Positions 24,090-33,134 of a stretch of 64,000 bases of DNA are shown here, piece after piece. The DNA comes from Planococcus citreus. GTDB taxonomy: Bacteria > Bacillota > Bacilli > Bacillales_A > Planococcaceae. The notes under the pieces were generated by a model. The model was not told where the DNA came from. It saw nothing but the letters and a program-made list of their open reading frames with translations, and made no database searches. How positions within the stretch are numbered: the first letter of the stretch is position 1; each line of letters begins with the position of its first letter. Where the stretch lies: contig NZ_RCCP01000001.1 of NCBI RefSeq assembly GCF_003664125.1, positions 806,001 through 870,000 on the forward strand, written 5' to 3'. A program made the position numbers and the translations under genes.

Positions 24090-26195
24090 TCAAGCCTTCA
24101 ACAATTTCGCATTAATTGCGACAATGACTGTACTTAAGCTCATGAACACCGCGCCGACTGCCGGGCTGACGATGATGCCCCACGGTGCCAGCACGCCGGC
24201 AGCGAGCGGGATGGCGAAAATATTATAGCCGGTCGCCCACCACAAGTTCTGGACCATTTTGCGGTAGGTCTTTTTCGACAGGTCGATGAGCGCGACGACA
24301 TCGTTCGGGTTGCTTTTGACGAGCACGACGTCTGCCGTTTCCATCGCAACGTCCGTCCCGGCACCGATTGCAATGCCGAGGTCAGCGGTTGCGAGTGCCG
24401 GGGCATCGTTTACCCCGTCTCCGGTCATGGCCACGCGCCAACCTTGGTCTTTGATTTTCTTGATTTGATTCGCTTTATCATCCGGCAGCACCTCGGCATA
24501 TACTTCATCGATGCCGAGCTGTGCGGCGACCCAGTTCGCGACTTTTTGGTTATCGCCTGTCAGCATGATCGAATGGATGCCTTTTTCCTTCAAAGCCGCG
24601 ACTGCCTGTTTCGCCGTGTCGCGCACCATGTCGGCGAGCGCGATCATGCCCGCGAGCTTGTCATCAGCCAGGACGAAGACGACCGTTTTGCCTTGTTCCG
24701 ACAATGCGTTAAAGACTTGTTCATCATATGGCACATTTTCGCCTTTGATATAACCGGGGCTGACGGCATTAACTTTCATGCCGTCCACTTGGCCCTGTAT
24801 GCCTTTACCGGTGATTGATTCGAAATCGGTGACTTTGCCAATCGCCAAGTTGCGTTCTTTTGCCGATTGGACGATTCCCGTCGCAATCGGGTGTTCCGAG
24901 TTCTGTTCGATCGCTGCGGCGAGCTGCAACACTTGGTCTTCGCTGTAGCCATCACTTGCGATGATGTCGGTGACTCCAAACTCACCTTTCGTCAGGGTTC
25001 CTGTTTTATCAAAGACGACGGCGTTCAAATTGCGCGCGCCTTCAAAATCTGCGCGGTTGCGGATCAACAAACCTTGCTTAGCTGAAATCGACGTCGACAC
25101 CGCGACGACAAGCGGAGCCGCCAAGCCGAGTGCGTGCGGGCAAGTGATGACCATGACCGTCACCATGCGTTCGATGGCGATATCAAAGGAATAGCCGAGG
25201 GCAAGCCAGGCGAACAATGTGGCAAATCCGGCAGCGAGCGCCAGATAAAATAGCCATTTCGCGGCACGGTTCGTCAAATCCTGCGTTCTGGATTTTGATT
25301 CCTGGGCTTCCTTGACCATCGTGATGACTTGGGACAGATAGGAATCTTCTCCGGTTTTCTCTACTTCCACGACGAGCGAACCTTCTTTATTGACCGAGCC
25401 GCCGATGACCGCATCGCCGTCTTGTTTTTCAATCGGGATCGATTCCCCCGTCAGCATCGATTCATCGACCGCGGAACGGCCTTCGACGATGACGCCGTCG
25501 ACCGGGATCTTCTCGCCCGGCTTGACCAATACCCAATCCTTGTTGCGGATTTCGGACAAAGGCACGTCTTCGACTTGTTTGTCTTCATTCAAACGATGCG
25601 CTTCATTCGGCATCAATTTGACGAGCTGCTCGAGCGCGTTCGATGCCCCCATGATGGAGCGCATTTCGATCCAGTGCCCGAGCAGCATGATGGTGACGAG
25701 CGTCGCGAGTTCCCAGTACAGCTGATTGCCGTCCCAACCGAACACGACCAAGGTGCTATAGCTGTAGGCGATAGTAATCGCGAGCGCAATCAAGGTCATC
25801 ATGCCCGGCGCTTTGTCTTTCAGTTCAGCGATGCCACCCACAAGGAACGGCCAGCCGCCATAGAAAAAGACAATTGTCGACAAAGCGAACAACACATACA
25901 TATCGTTGCCGAAGCGCCAATCGACGCCGAGAAAATGCTGAATCATCGGTGAAATCGCGAGAATCGGGAGTGTCAGGATCAGCGAGATGAAAAAGCGCTT
26001 CTTGAAATCCTCCACCATGTCTTCATGTCCGCCGTGACCGTGATGGCCGTGTCCTTCAGTCTCATGCCCGTCGTGCGCATGTTCTGTATGGGCATGCTCT
26101 TCTTGGACGGTCGAATCGTCTTCATGCATGTCGTGATGGCCTGTACCCGATGAATGGTCGTCTGCATGTGGTTTTGTTTCGTCATGTTTTGCCAT
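24090..26195 (-). CDS. copB: CopB-type copper-exporting P-type ATPase
   Basis: 701-residue P1B ATPase that pumps copper out of the cytosol. Residues 1-58 are a His/Asp/Glu-rich tail with about fifteen His, replacing the CxxC domains of CopA. The membrane metal site is TCPHALG (Cys352-Pro-His354), the CPH signature of CopB-type (P1B-3) pumps. DKTGTLTKG holds the phosphorylated Asp397; TGES, HPIATG and [12 protein letters not shown] are in place. About eight helices. A GAGAGGTG site precedes the ATG. It diverges from the copper storage protein gene and anchors the copper island (24.0-31.8 kb). The shared 210-base spacer is probably controlled by the local two-component system. Confidence 0.95.
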   Translation of the reverse strand: MAKHDETKPHADDHSSGTGHHDMHEDDSTVQEEHAHTEHAHDGHETEGHGHHGHGGHEDMVEDFKKRFFISLILTLPILAISPMIQHFLGVDWRFGNDMYVLFALSTIVFFYGGWPFLVGGIAELKDKAPGMMTLIALAITIAYSYSTLVVFGWDGNQLYWELATLVTIMLLGHWIEMRSIMGASNALEQLVKLMPNEAHRLNEDKQVEDVPLSEIRNKDWVLVKPGEKIPVDGVIVEGRSAVDESMLTGESIPIEKQDGDAVIGGSVNKEGSLVVEVEKTGEDSYLSQVITMVKEAQESKSRTQDLTNRAAKWLFYLALAAGFATLFAWLALGYSFDIAIERMVTVMVITCPHALGLAAPLVVAVSTSISAKQGLLIRNRADFEGARNLNAVVFDKTGTLTKGEFGVTDIIASDGYSEDQVLQLAAAIEQNSEHPIATGIVQSAKERNLAIGKVTDFESITGKGIQGQVDGMKVNAVSPGYIKGENVPYDEQVFNALSEQGKTVVFVLADDKLAGMIALADMVRDTAKQAVAALKEKGIHSIMLTGDNQKVANWVAAQLGIDEVYAEVLPDDKANQIKKIKDQGWRVAMTGDGVNDAPALATADLGIAIGAGTDVAMETADVVLVKSNPNDVVALIDLSKKTYRKMVQNLWWATGYNIFAIPLAAGVLAPWGIIVSPAVGAVFMSLSTVIVAINAKLLKA

Positions 26196-26406
26196 GTACT
26201 TTCACCTCTCGGATCGTTTTTCGGTTCTTTTGACTTCATTATAAGCATCAATTATCGAGAAATTATCGAGAATAGCTAATCGCGCTTTTTTGGAATTTGT
26301 GCAGTTTCTATGGAATTTCTATCGAGTTCGGAACATTCCGTTTACTTCCAGTTCCAACGGGAAATTGCCTTACTGACAAGTTAAATCCAATAAGGAGGTT
26401 TTTGGA
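26196..26406. promoter_or_regulatory. Divergent copB / copper storage protein promoter region
   Basis: Contains direct repeats ATTATCGAGAA-ATTATCGAGAA (about 26252-26274) and GGAATTT repeats around 26292-26318, with TTTGTGCA at 26296-26303. The same octamer occurs twice in the promoter region of the two-component and ydhK genes (28975 and 29032). This suggests one response regulator acts on both regions; not proven. Confidence 0.45.
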
Positions 26407-26739
26407 ATGGCTCACGAACAACACCAACAATTGCTCGAGACCTTGCACGACTGTATGGCGGCGTGCAACCACTGCTTCGACGCTTGCCTGAAGGAAGACG
26501 ATGTCAAGATGATGGCGGAATGCATCCGCTTGGACCGGGAATGCGCAGACATGTGCGCGTACTTGGCACAGGCGATTACGCGCAACTCGCCTTTCGTCCC
26601 ACAGCTCGCAAAAGTGTGTGCGGAAATCTGCCAAACTTGCGGCGACGAATGCCAGAAACATGCCGATATGCACGACCATTGCAAGAAATGCGCGGAAGCT
26701 TGCCACAACTGTGCAGAGGCTTGCCGTTCAATCGCATAA
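26407..26739 (+). CDS. Cytosolic four-helix-bundle copper storage protein (Csp-like)
   Basis: 110 residues with 16 Cys arranged along helices as CxxxCxxC and CxxCxxxC (LHDCMAACNHCFDACLKEDD; CQTCGDECQKHADMHDHCKK; CAEACHNCAEACRSIA). This is the Csp/DUF326 pattern: Cys line the inside of a four-helix bundle and bind many Cu(I) ions. There is no signal peptide, so it is the cytosolic (Csp3-like) form. AAGGAGG precedes the ATG. It diverges from copB and is followed by a bidirectional terminator shared with the response regulator, so it is monocistronic and co-regulated with the island. Confidence 0.92.
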   Translation: MAHEQHQQLLETLHDCMAACNHCFDACLKEDDVKMMAECIRLDRECADMCAYLAQAITRNSPFVPQLAKVCAEICQTCGDECQKHADMHDHCKKCAEACHNCAEACRSIA

Positions 26740-26747
26740 GACAGATA

Positions 26748-26782
26748 GAGCCAGCTGGAATGTTTTCCGGCTGGCCCTTTTG
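26748..26782. terminator. Bidirectional intrinsic terminator
   Basis: GCCAGCTGGAA / TTCCGGCTGGC (one G-T pair) followed by CCTTTT; between convergent csp and response regulator genes. Confidence 0.8.
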
Positions 26783-26787
26783 TGCGT

Positions 26788-27465
26788 TTATTCGGCTTCG
26801 TTCAACCATTTATAGCCGACGCCCCACACGGTCAGGAAATGCTTATCGACCGGAAAGCCGGATTGGCGGATTTTCTCGCGGACGTTGCGGACGTGTGAAT
26901 CGATCGTGCGCCCTTCCGTTTCCGAGTCATAGCCCCAAATGAGCAATATCAATTGGTCGCGCGAAAACACTTTGCCGGGGTTTTTCAGCAATTGCCCGAC
27001 CATGAAGAATTCTTTCGGCGTCAGTTTGATCGGCGTGCCCCGGTAGCTCAGCTCGAAGCGTTCTTCGTCCCATTTCAAGCCATCCACTTCGATGATGTTT
27101 TTTGGCGCTTGCCGCCTGAGCAGCGCTTCGATGCGGGCGAGCAATTCTTCTTCATTGAACGGCTTGGTGATGTAATCATCAGCGCCGAGCTTGAGCCCTT
27201 TGACGATGTCTTCCTGTTGCTCGCGCGCCGTCAACATGATGATCGGCACATCGGAAAAGCTGCGGATTTTTACACAAAGCTCAAAACCGCTCATTTCGGG
27301 CATCATGATATCCAGCAAGACGATGTCGAACGCCTGCGTTTCCAAATGGCGCAACGCTTCCCTCGGCCCTTGCGCTTTTATGCATTGATAATGGTGAGGC
27401 GTCAAGTACAAGGCGAGCAAATCAAGCATGCGTTGTTCATCATCGATCAATAGGATTTTTTTCAT
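26788..27465 (-). CDS. OmpR-family response regulator of the copper island
   Basis: 225 residues. Receiver domain with acidic pocket DDEQ, phospho-acceptor Asp in VLLDIMMPEMSG, Thr/Ser in IMLTARE and Lys in DYITKPFN; the C-terminal winged helix has KLTPKEFFMVGQLLKNPG, GRTIDSHVRNVREKIR and VWGVGYKW. ATG at 27465 with AGGTGAGG just upstream is preferred over GTG at 27474. It starts inside the 3' end of the histidine kinase gene (26-base overlap), so the order is kinase then regulator. By position, it likely activates copB, csp, ydhK and mco genes in copper. Confidence 0.92.
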   Translation of the reverse strand: MKKILLIDDEQRMLDLLALYLTPHHYQCIKAQGPREALRHLETQAFDIVLLDIMMPEMSGFELCVKIRSFSDVPIIMLTAREQQEDIVKGLKLGADDYITKPFNEEELLARIEALLRRQAPKNIIEVDGLKWDEERFELSYRGTPIKLTPKEFFMVGQLLKNPGKVFSRDQLILLIWGYDSETEGRTIDSHVRNVREKIRQSGFPVDKHFLTVWGVGYKWLNEAE

Positions 27466-28846
27466 TTTCCTCACCTCGTTTCAATGTGATGGTGACAGCC
27501 GTCCCTACTCCCCGCTCGCTGTCGATGTCGATGCGGCCGCCGTGCGATTCGACCAGCTCCTTGGCGATCGCGAGCCCAAGCCCGCTGCCACCGTACTGCC
27601 TAGAGCGGGATTTGTCGACGCGATACAGGCGGTCAAAGACGAACGGCAAGTCTTCTTGCGGGATGCCTTCGCCCGTGTCGGTCACGGTGATGGTGATCGA
27701 TTTGGCGTCTTGCCGCCCTTGCAAGGTGACTTGGCTTCCGGCTTCGGAATGCTTGCGCGCGTTGTCGAGAATATTGAGCAAGACTTGCTGGAAACGCGCT
27801 GGGTCGATTCGGGCGGTAATTTTCGGATCGCATTCGACCGAAATGGTGATGTTCTTGTCATTGAACGCCGGGCGCACGAGCGCAGCGACCGAATGGCATA
27901 GTGCATCGAGCGGCACTTGCTCTTTCTGGATGGAAAATTGGTTATGGTCGAGTTGTGCGAGTTCGAATAATTGCTTGATGAGCGTCGTCAAATGGGCCGT
28001 TTCTTCCCGGATGATCGCAAGGTATTCTTCCCGCTCTTGTTCAGTCAGCCCGGGCCGGCTCGCGATGTCGGCGTAGCCTTTCATGTAGGTGAGCGGAGTG
28101 CGCAGTTCATGCGAGATGCTCGCGAGAAAATCGTTGCGTTCCTGCTTCAGCCGGTCCAAGTCATCGGAGAGCCGGGTAATGGCATTGGCCAGCTCGCCCA
28201 GTTCGTCGTTGCGTTCGATGTGGAGCGCCACTTCGCCATGGCCTTTGCCGAGCTGCTCGGTCGCTTCTTTCATGCGGATGAGCGGCAAGGTGATAAAGCG
28301 CGACAACAGGAAAATCGTCATGACCGTCAGCAACACCGAGATCAAGCCGCCAAGAATGAATTGATTTCTCATGCGCCCGACCATTTCCTTGATGTGATTC
28401 GTTTCGGCGAACATGAAGACATGCCCCCGATGCTCGCCGCCGATCGTAATCGGGCTGTCGGTCGCGATAAAGCGTTCATCCCGCCAATTGTCCTCGAGGA
28501 TTTCGCCTTGTTCCGGGACCTGTTCGATATCGGTATGGCTGAGCACGTCGAGCATTTCCGGTTCGATTCTGTCGGAATGGGTCAATTCATTGCCGGTTTC
28601 ATCCGTGATGATGACGACGAAATCCGAAGACGATTCCATCATCGCAACATGGGACAATGTCGTTTCATTGAAACTGTCCTCGAGCACTTCGCTATGGGTA
28701 TTGCCCCGCGCGAGAAGGTTCGACATCACTTCATCGACGCGCTCGTTGACATATGTGAGGTAGAGCGTCGAAAACAGGAACAATTCGATGCCGACGATGA
28801 AGACGAAAAATAATAGGCCGATTTTTAATGCCAGTTTGTTTAACAT
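27440..28846 (-). CDS. Sensor histidine kinase of the copper island
   Basis: 468 residues. Helix 1 at about 9-31, an extracytoplasmic sensor of about 130 residues, helix 2 at about 165-187, HAMP (SRFITLPLIRMKEATEQLGK), then HisKA with SISHELRTPLTYMKGYAD (phospho-His) and HATPase with NILDNARKH, DTGEGIP, FVFDRLYRVDKSRS and GGSGLGLAIAKEL. The sensor has no obvious Cys, and some His and Met that could bind copper; the signal is inferred from context. GAGGGAG precedes the ATG. Closely resembles the kinase at 53519. Confidence 0.92.
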   Translation of the reverse strand: MLNKLALKIGLLFFVFIVGIELFLFSTLYLTYVNERVDEVMSNLLARGNTHSEVLEDSFNETTLSHVAMMESSSDFVVIITDETGNELTHSDRIEPEMLDVLSHTDIEQVPEQGEILEDNWRDERFIATDSPITIGGEHRGHVFMFAETNHIKEMVGRMRNQFILGGLISVLLTVMTIFLLSRFITLPLIRMKEATEQLGKGHGEVALHIERNDELGELANAITRLSDDLDRLKQERNDFLASISHELRTPLTYMKGYADIASRPGLTEQEREEYLAIIREETAHLTTLIKQLFELAQLDHNQFSIQKEQVPLDALCHSVAALVRPAFNDKNITISVECDPKITARIDPARFQQVLLNILDNARKHSEAGSQVTLQGRQDAKSITITVTDTGEGIPQEDLPFVFDRLYRVDKSRSRQYGGSGLGLAIAKELVESHGGRIDIDSERGVGTAVTITLKRGEENEKNPIDR

Positions 28847-29102
28847 AAACTCCCTCTTTCAGCAGTGGCTTTGCATGGCGTTCTTGCATTGGATTCGATT
28901 CAGAGGCCGGGAACTCCTTGTTGCTTTTGCCCTTTCCTCCACTATACTCGAAAGTTTTCGATTTTTTGTGCAGGGAAACAAAGAAGTGACAGGAATTTCC
29001 CGCCGCATGCGATTGTTTTAAATTGTCACGGTTTGTGCACAGATTTTGCAAACATTCGGGGTAGCGTACTTAAGAAGAGATTGAAGAAATGAGGGATTCA
29101 AG
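28847..29102. promoter_or_regulatory. Divergent promoter region of the copper sensor and ydhK-mco genes
   Basis: 256 bases without a gene. TTTGTGCA occurs at 28975-28982 and 29032-29039, and GGAATTTC at about 28992, both also present upstream of copB/csp. On the minus strand TATAGT at about 28942 could be the -10 element for the kinase gene. No clear CsoR or CopY box was seen. Confidence 0.4.
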
Positions 29103-29732
29103 ATGGTGAAGAACAAAATGATGATGGGGGCCGCCTCCGTTTTCGCTGCCCTGGCGCTGAGCGCATGCCAAGCCGACCCGTCGCCTGCCGATGCCCCGGT
29201 GGATATGGATGAGCAGATGGACGAGAACATGGGAGACAATGCCGATGACATGAACGATCAAATGGATGAACAAATGGGCGATGAGGATGACCATATGATG
29301 GACCATTCGGGATCCGGGGAAATCCCGGACGATTTAGAAGAAGCCCAAGACCCTAAATATGCCGTCGGGACTCAAGCGATCATCACGACCGATCACATGA
29401 CTGGCATGAAGGATGCAGAAGCGACCATTGTCGGGGCTTACGACACAACGGTCTATGCTGTCAGCTATACGCCATCTGGTGGAGCCCCGGTCGAGAACCA
29501 TAAATGGGTCATCCATGAGGAATTGGAGAATGCCGGAGGCGAACCTTTCCAGGAAGGCGATGAAGTCGTGCTCGATGCCGACCATATGCAAGGCATGGAC
29601 GGCGTGACGGCCACGGTCGATTCTGCACAACAAACGACTGTCTATATGATTGATTTCAATGCGATGGACAGCGGCGAGAAAGTGACTAACCACAAATGGG
29701 TCACAGAAGATGAATTGATGCCTGTCGAGTAA
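29103..29732 (+). CDS. ydhK: YdhK-family copper-associated lipoprotein (two DUF1541 repeats)
   Basis: 209 residues. Lipoprotein signal ending LSAC, then an acidic Met/Asp/His-rich linker (DEQMDENMGDNADDMNDQMD, DDHMMDHSG), then two similar 60-residue domains: AVGTQAIITTDHMTGMKDAE to ENHKWVIHEELENAG and EGDEVVLDADHMQGMDGVTA to TNHKWVTEDELMPVE. Each has HMxGM, a likely metal-binding pair, and ends NHKWV. Found next to copB and mco in copper islands of staphylococci and relatives; a role in binding copper outside the membrane is inference. First gene of the plus-strand run to mco. Confidence 0.9.
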   Translation: MVKNKMMMGAASVFAALALSACQADPSPADAPVDMDEQMDENMGDNADDMNDQMDEQMGDEDDHMMDHSGSGEIPDDLEEAQDPKYAVGTQAIITTDHMTGMKDAEATIVGAYDTTVYAVSYTPSGGAPVENHKWVIHEELENAGGEPFQEGDEVVLDADHMQGMDGVTATVDSAQQTTVYMIDFNAMDSGEKVTNHKWVTEDELMPVE

Positions 29733-29762
29733 AACACCAGTACACCATAAAGGAGAGAGACG

Positions 29763-30215
29763 ATGAATAATTACTTGAAATTCGGAATCATGATCGGGAC
29801 ATCTACATTTATTATGTATTGGCTGATGTATTTGAACGTATTCCAACTGGGTCATATTTTCTACAGCGAAACACGCCTCTATATGGCGCTCATCATGGGC
29901 TCTGTCATGGCGATTGTCATGATGCTGTTCATGTGGCCGATGTACAAGAACAAGAAAGCGAATACCGGAATCCTTGCCGGCAGCGCGCTGATTTTCGCCT
30001 TATCGCTTTACCTCGTGCGCAGCCAAGTGCTCATTGAAGATACCGGCTGGATGAAAGCGATGATCCCCCACCACTCGATCGCCATCTTGACGAGTGAACG
30101 CGCGAACATTTCCGACCCGCGCGTGAGACAGTTGGCAGATGAAATCATCAAAGCCCAGCGCAAGGAAATTGATGAGATGAAGAAATTGATCGAGGACTTG
30201 GAGAATGAAGAATAA
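29763..30215 (+). CDS. DUF305-like membrane protein
   Basis: 150 residues: three membrane helices (about 7-25, 38-58 and 68-87), then a short exposed domain with WMKAMIPHHSIAILTSERAN and LADEIIKAQRKEIDEMKKLI. The M-x-x-HH motif is the DUF305 (ferritin-like, metal-associated) signature. It lies between ydhK and the multicopper oxidase in the same direction with short gaps, so it probably helps handle copper at the membrane. GGAGAGAG precedes the ATG. Confidence 0.85.
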   Translation: MNNYLKFGIMIGTSTFIMYWLMYLNVFQLGHIFYSETRLYMALIMGSVMAIVMMLFMWPMYKNKKANTGILAGSALIFALSLYLVRSQVLIEDTGWMKAMIPHHSIAILTSERANISDPRVRQLADEIIKAQRKEIDEMKKLIEDLENEE

Positions 30216-30280
30216 GCATTTCTAAGGATGGTTGCTGGAATTGGCCAGCGATACTTTTACATTGAAGGAAGCGACTGAAG

Positions 30281-31801
30281 ATGAAGAAATTTATACTGGG
30301 CACATTCGCGCTAAGTTTTCTATTAGCAGGCTGCAGCGATAATGGCTCTCCCATGGGCGACGGGCATATGCGCGACCAGGGTGGCATGGGTGGCATGAGA
30401 GACGGCGACGGAAATAATCCGGATGGCAGAAATCAAGGCGGCATGAATGGCATGGGCGGCATGATGAACCATGGCGCCGTGCCATCTCTTGAGCCTTCGG
30501 AAGGAGTCCGCGAGCTGACAATCCCTCCTCTCATGGAGCCGCAGCAAGGGCAGGATTTCGATTATGAAGTTGTCGCCCAGCAAGGCAGCACCGAGTTTTT
30601 CGAAGGCGTCCAGACCGCCACTTACGGCTATAATGGCGATCTCCTCGGCCCGACCTTGAAACTCGAACAAGGCGAACGTACCGAGGTTAAAATCACCAAC
30701 GCGTTGGACGAACCGACGACATTCCATTGGCACGGCCTTGAAGTGCCCGGCGACATCGACGGCGGGCCGCATGGTGAGATCCAACCGGGCGAAAGCCGGA
30801 TCATTACGCTAGAAGCCGATCAACCCGAAGCGACGCTGTGGTATCATCCGCACGTCCATGGCAATACGGCCCAGCAAGTCTTCAAGGGGCTTTCCGGCAT
30901 GCTGTTGATCGATGAGGCCGGTACGGATTCGGGGCTGCCGGATGAATACGGCGTCGATGACATTCCGCTCATTTTCCAGGATCGGCTGTTTGATGAAAAC
31001 CAGCAATTGAATTATGGGCGCTTGATGGACAATGACGGCACACTCGGCGATATCTCGATGATTAACGGTACACTCGATCCGAAATTGACCGTCGCGAAGC
31101 CTGTCATGCGCTTCCGGATATTGAATGGCTCCAATGCGCGGAATTACACGTTCCGCTTGAGCAACGGTGGCGACTTCACGCAAGTCGCTTCAGACGGCGG
31201 CTTGCTGGATGAGCCGGTGGAAACCGATTCGCTGACTTTGGCCGCCTCTGAGCGCGCCGAGATCGTCATCGACTTTTCCGAATTCAATGGACAAGACATC
31301 GCTATCGTCAATGAAGAAGGCGTCGAGTTGCTGCCGTTTGAGGTGGCGTTAGACGACTCCCCTGCCGATTCAATGGATATGCAAGCAGCGGGCGAACCGT
31401 TCCTGAGCGAACAGGAACAGGAAATGCCAGTCACTAAAAAGATCGAGCTGTTTGGCATGATGGAAATGGTGACGATCAATGGCAAGAAATTCGATATGGA
31501 CCGCATCGACTTGCGCCAGGAACAAGGCGTGACGGAAGTATGGGAAGTAACCAATGAACCGGATATGATGGGTGGCATGATCCATCCTTTCCATATCCAC
31601 GGCACCCAGTTCAAGATCATTTCACGCGATGGTAAGCCGCCAGAAGCGCATGAACAAGGGTTCAAAGATACTGTCTTGGTCGAACCGGACGAAACAGTGA
31701 AATTGCTCGTCACTTTCCCCGAAAAAGGCGTGTTCGTCTATCATTGCCACATCTTGGAACATGAAGATAATGGCATGATGGGCCAAATCGAAGTATATTG
31801 A
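30281..31801 (+). CDS. mco: Multicopper oxidase, lipoprotein form
   Basis: 506 residues. Lipobox LAGC at residues 15-18, then a Gly/Met/Asp-rich linker (about 20-65). Cupredoxin domains carry all copper ligands: FHWHG (149, 151), WYHPHVHG (His 189, 191, 193 region), HPFHIHG (His435, 438, 440) and YHCHILEHEDNGMM (His488, Cys489, His490, His494, axial Met499). So the T1 and trinuclear sites are intact. It likely oxidises Cu(I) to Cu(II) outside the membrane, like CueO/Mco. Last gene of ydhK-DUF305-mco, with a strong terminator. Confidence 0.95.
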   Translation: MKKFILGTFALSFLLAGCSDNGSPMGDGHMRDQGGMGGMRDGDGNNPDGRNQGGMNGMGGMMNHGAVPSLEPSEGVRELTIPPLMEPQQGQDFDYEVVAQQGSTEFFEGVQTATYGYNGDLLGPTLKLEQGERTEVKITNALDEPTTFHWHGLEVPGDIDGGPHGEIQPGESRIITLEADQPEATLWYHPHVHGNTAQQVFKGLSGMLLIDEAGTDSGLPDEYGVDDIPLIFQDRLFDENQQLNYGRLMDNDGTLGDISMINGTLDPKLTVAKPVMRFRILNGSNARNYTFRLSNGGDFTQVASDGGLLDEPVETDSLTLAASERAEIVIDFSEFNGQDIAIVNEEGVELLPFEVALDDSPADSMDMQAAGEPFLSEQEQEMPVTKKIELFGMMEMVTINGKKFDMDRIDLRQEQGVTEVWEVTNEPDMMGGMIHPFHIHGTQFKIISRDGKPPEAHEQGFKDTVLVEPDETVKLLVTFPEKGVFVYHCHILEHEDNGMMGQIEVY

Positions 31802-31805
31802 ACAC

Positions 31806-31845
31806 AACAAGGCAGACAGCGGAATTTCGCTGTCTGCCTTGTTTT
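31806..31845. terminator. Intrinsic terminator between mco and the MFS gene
   Basis: ACAAGGCAGACAGCG / CGCTGTCTGCCTTGT with loop GAATTT and TTTT; flanked by A on the other side, so likely bidirectional. Confidence 0.88.
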
Positions 31846-31854
31846 ACGTTAAAA

Positions 31855-33102
31855 TTAGCTCTTGTTTGTTGCTGAAGCCAGTTCACCGCTTGTGGCTGCG
31901 GTTAATTTCAAGCTCATCCAAAACAATAGCAGCGAGATCCCGAACATGACGGCAGTCGAAGCGATGACCACCGGCTGAACGGAAACCAGTTCCGACGCCA
32001 CACCGATGATCGCTGTCACCATGATAATAAGCAGCGCTTCAAGAAGGCCATAGACGCTGACAGTCCTGCCCATGACTTCGACCGGAATATTGTTTTGCGT
32101 GAAGGTGTGGAAACCGATGTTGGCAAACGCAAGTGAAAACGCCAAGATGAAAAACCCGAGCGCTGCGACCGCGAATGAACTCGAAAACGCATAGACGAGA
32201 TAACCGAGTGATACCAACACCGATCCACCGCCGATCAAAGCAGCGACCGTCAATCTTTTCGTGAATACGGTGTTAACAATAGCCCCGAAAATGATGCCAG
32301 CTCCCGCGACGCTCACGAGAAACCCGTACTCGCCGTCTGTCAGGCCGAGCACGCGTTTCGAGAACGTCGCTTCCTGCGAATCGATGGCGGTGGCCATGAC
32401 CATCATGCAGCTGAATAAAAAGAAGACCGTCATGACAAGAACGTGGCGTTTGCTGAATGCGATGACGATTCTCCAGTCGGCGCGGATTATTTCCCAGGAC
32501 ATACGCGTTGGAATTACCGCAGCGGCTGCTTTGTGTTCGAGCTTCGGCATCGTGCTGAGGATGAGGGCGGAAGTGACGAGCGCCGCTGCGTTCAAGTAAA
32601 TGGCAATCACCGGCGTGCCCATCATGAACAAGATACCAGCAACTGCCGGGCCGATGAGAAAGGCCCCTGAATCGATGAGACTGCGGAAGGCATTGAAGCG
32701 CTGGCGGTTTTTCTCTGGAATCAATTTAGTGATGTAGCTCATCGAGGCCGGTTCAAACATCGATCCCGCCATATTGATGAGGAGTACGAATACATAGATG
32801 AGCCATACAGAGGAGGCGAACGGTAAACAAGCGATGAGCAAGGCCCGCAATACATCGAGCGTGATCATCAAATTGCGTTGGTTCGTCCGGTCGATGACAC
32901 TGCCTGACCAGAAGTTTGTCAATAGGGTCGCAGCTGGCTTGACGATATATAGCCCCGCGACTGCAAGCGCCGATCCGGTCATATCGAGCACGATCAAGTT
33001 CAAGGCGATCAAATACACCCATGCCCCGAAGTTCGCGATGCCGATCCCTGTTAGTAATATGGCGGGTTCCCGCCACTCTTTGTCGTTCCATATCTTTTTC
33101 AT
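31855..33102 (-). CDS. MFS transporter (drug-efflux type)
   Basis: 415 residues with about twelve helices: WREPAILLTGIGIANFGAWV (helix 1), a first cytosolic loop WSGSVIDRTNQRN (motif A-like), then LLIACLPFASSVWLIYVFVL and so on, with a central loop around KLEHKAAAAVIPTR. It resembles the MdfA/DHA-like efflux carriers of Firmicutes. The start at 33102 has GGTGG upstream; an extended frame to 33291 runs through the T-box leader and is not coding. Expression is expected to rise when the cognate tRNA is uncharged (see the T-box feature). The substrate is unknown; an amino acid or peptide efflux or uptake role fits the leader better than drugs. Confidence 0.85.
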   Translation of the reverse strand: MKKIWNDKEWREPAILLTGIGIANFGAWVYLIALNLIVLDMTGSALAVAGLYIVKPAATLLTNFWSGSVIDRTNQRNLMITLDVLRALLIACLPFASSVWLIYVFVLLINMAGSMFEPASMSYITKLIPEKNRQRFNAFRSLIDSGAFLIGPAVAGILFMMGTPVIAIYLNAAALVTSALILSTMPKLEHKAAAAVIPTRMSWEIIRADWRIVIAFSKRHVLVMTVFFLFSCMMVMATAIDSQEATFSKRVLGLTDGEYGFLVSVAGAGIIFGAIVNTVFTKRLTVAALIGGGSVLVSLGYLVYAFSSSFAVAALGFFILAFSLAFANIGFHTFTQNNIPVEVMGRTVSVYGLLEALLIIMVTAIIGVASELVSVQPVVIASTAVMFGISLLLFWMSLKLTAATSGELASATNKS

Positions 33103-33134
33103 CTCTGCCACCGCTTTCCTTTTCTTTTGGACAA

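Noticed and set aside
25329-25952. Long plus-strand frame within copB
   Set aside because: Antisense of a strongly supported P-type ATPase; no ribosome site.
27971-28813. 280-codon plus-strand frame
   Set aside because: Antisense of the histidine kinase gene, which has all its motifs.
29103-31801. CopY or CsoR operator in the copper island
   Set aside because: No TACANNTGTA or GC-rich CsoR-type site was found; the local two-component system is the better candidate.
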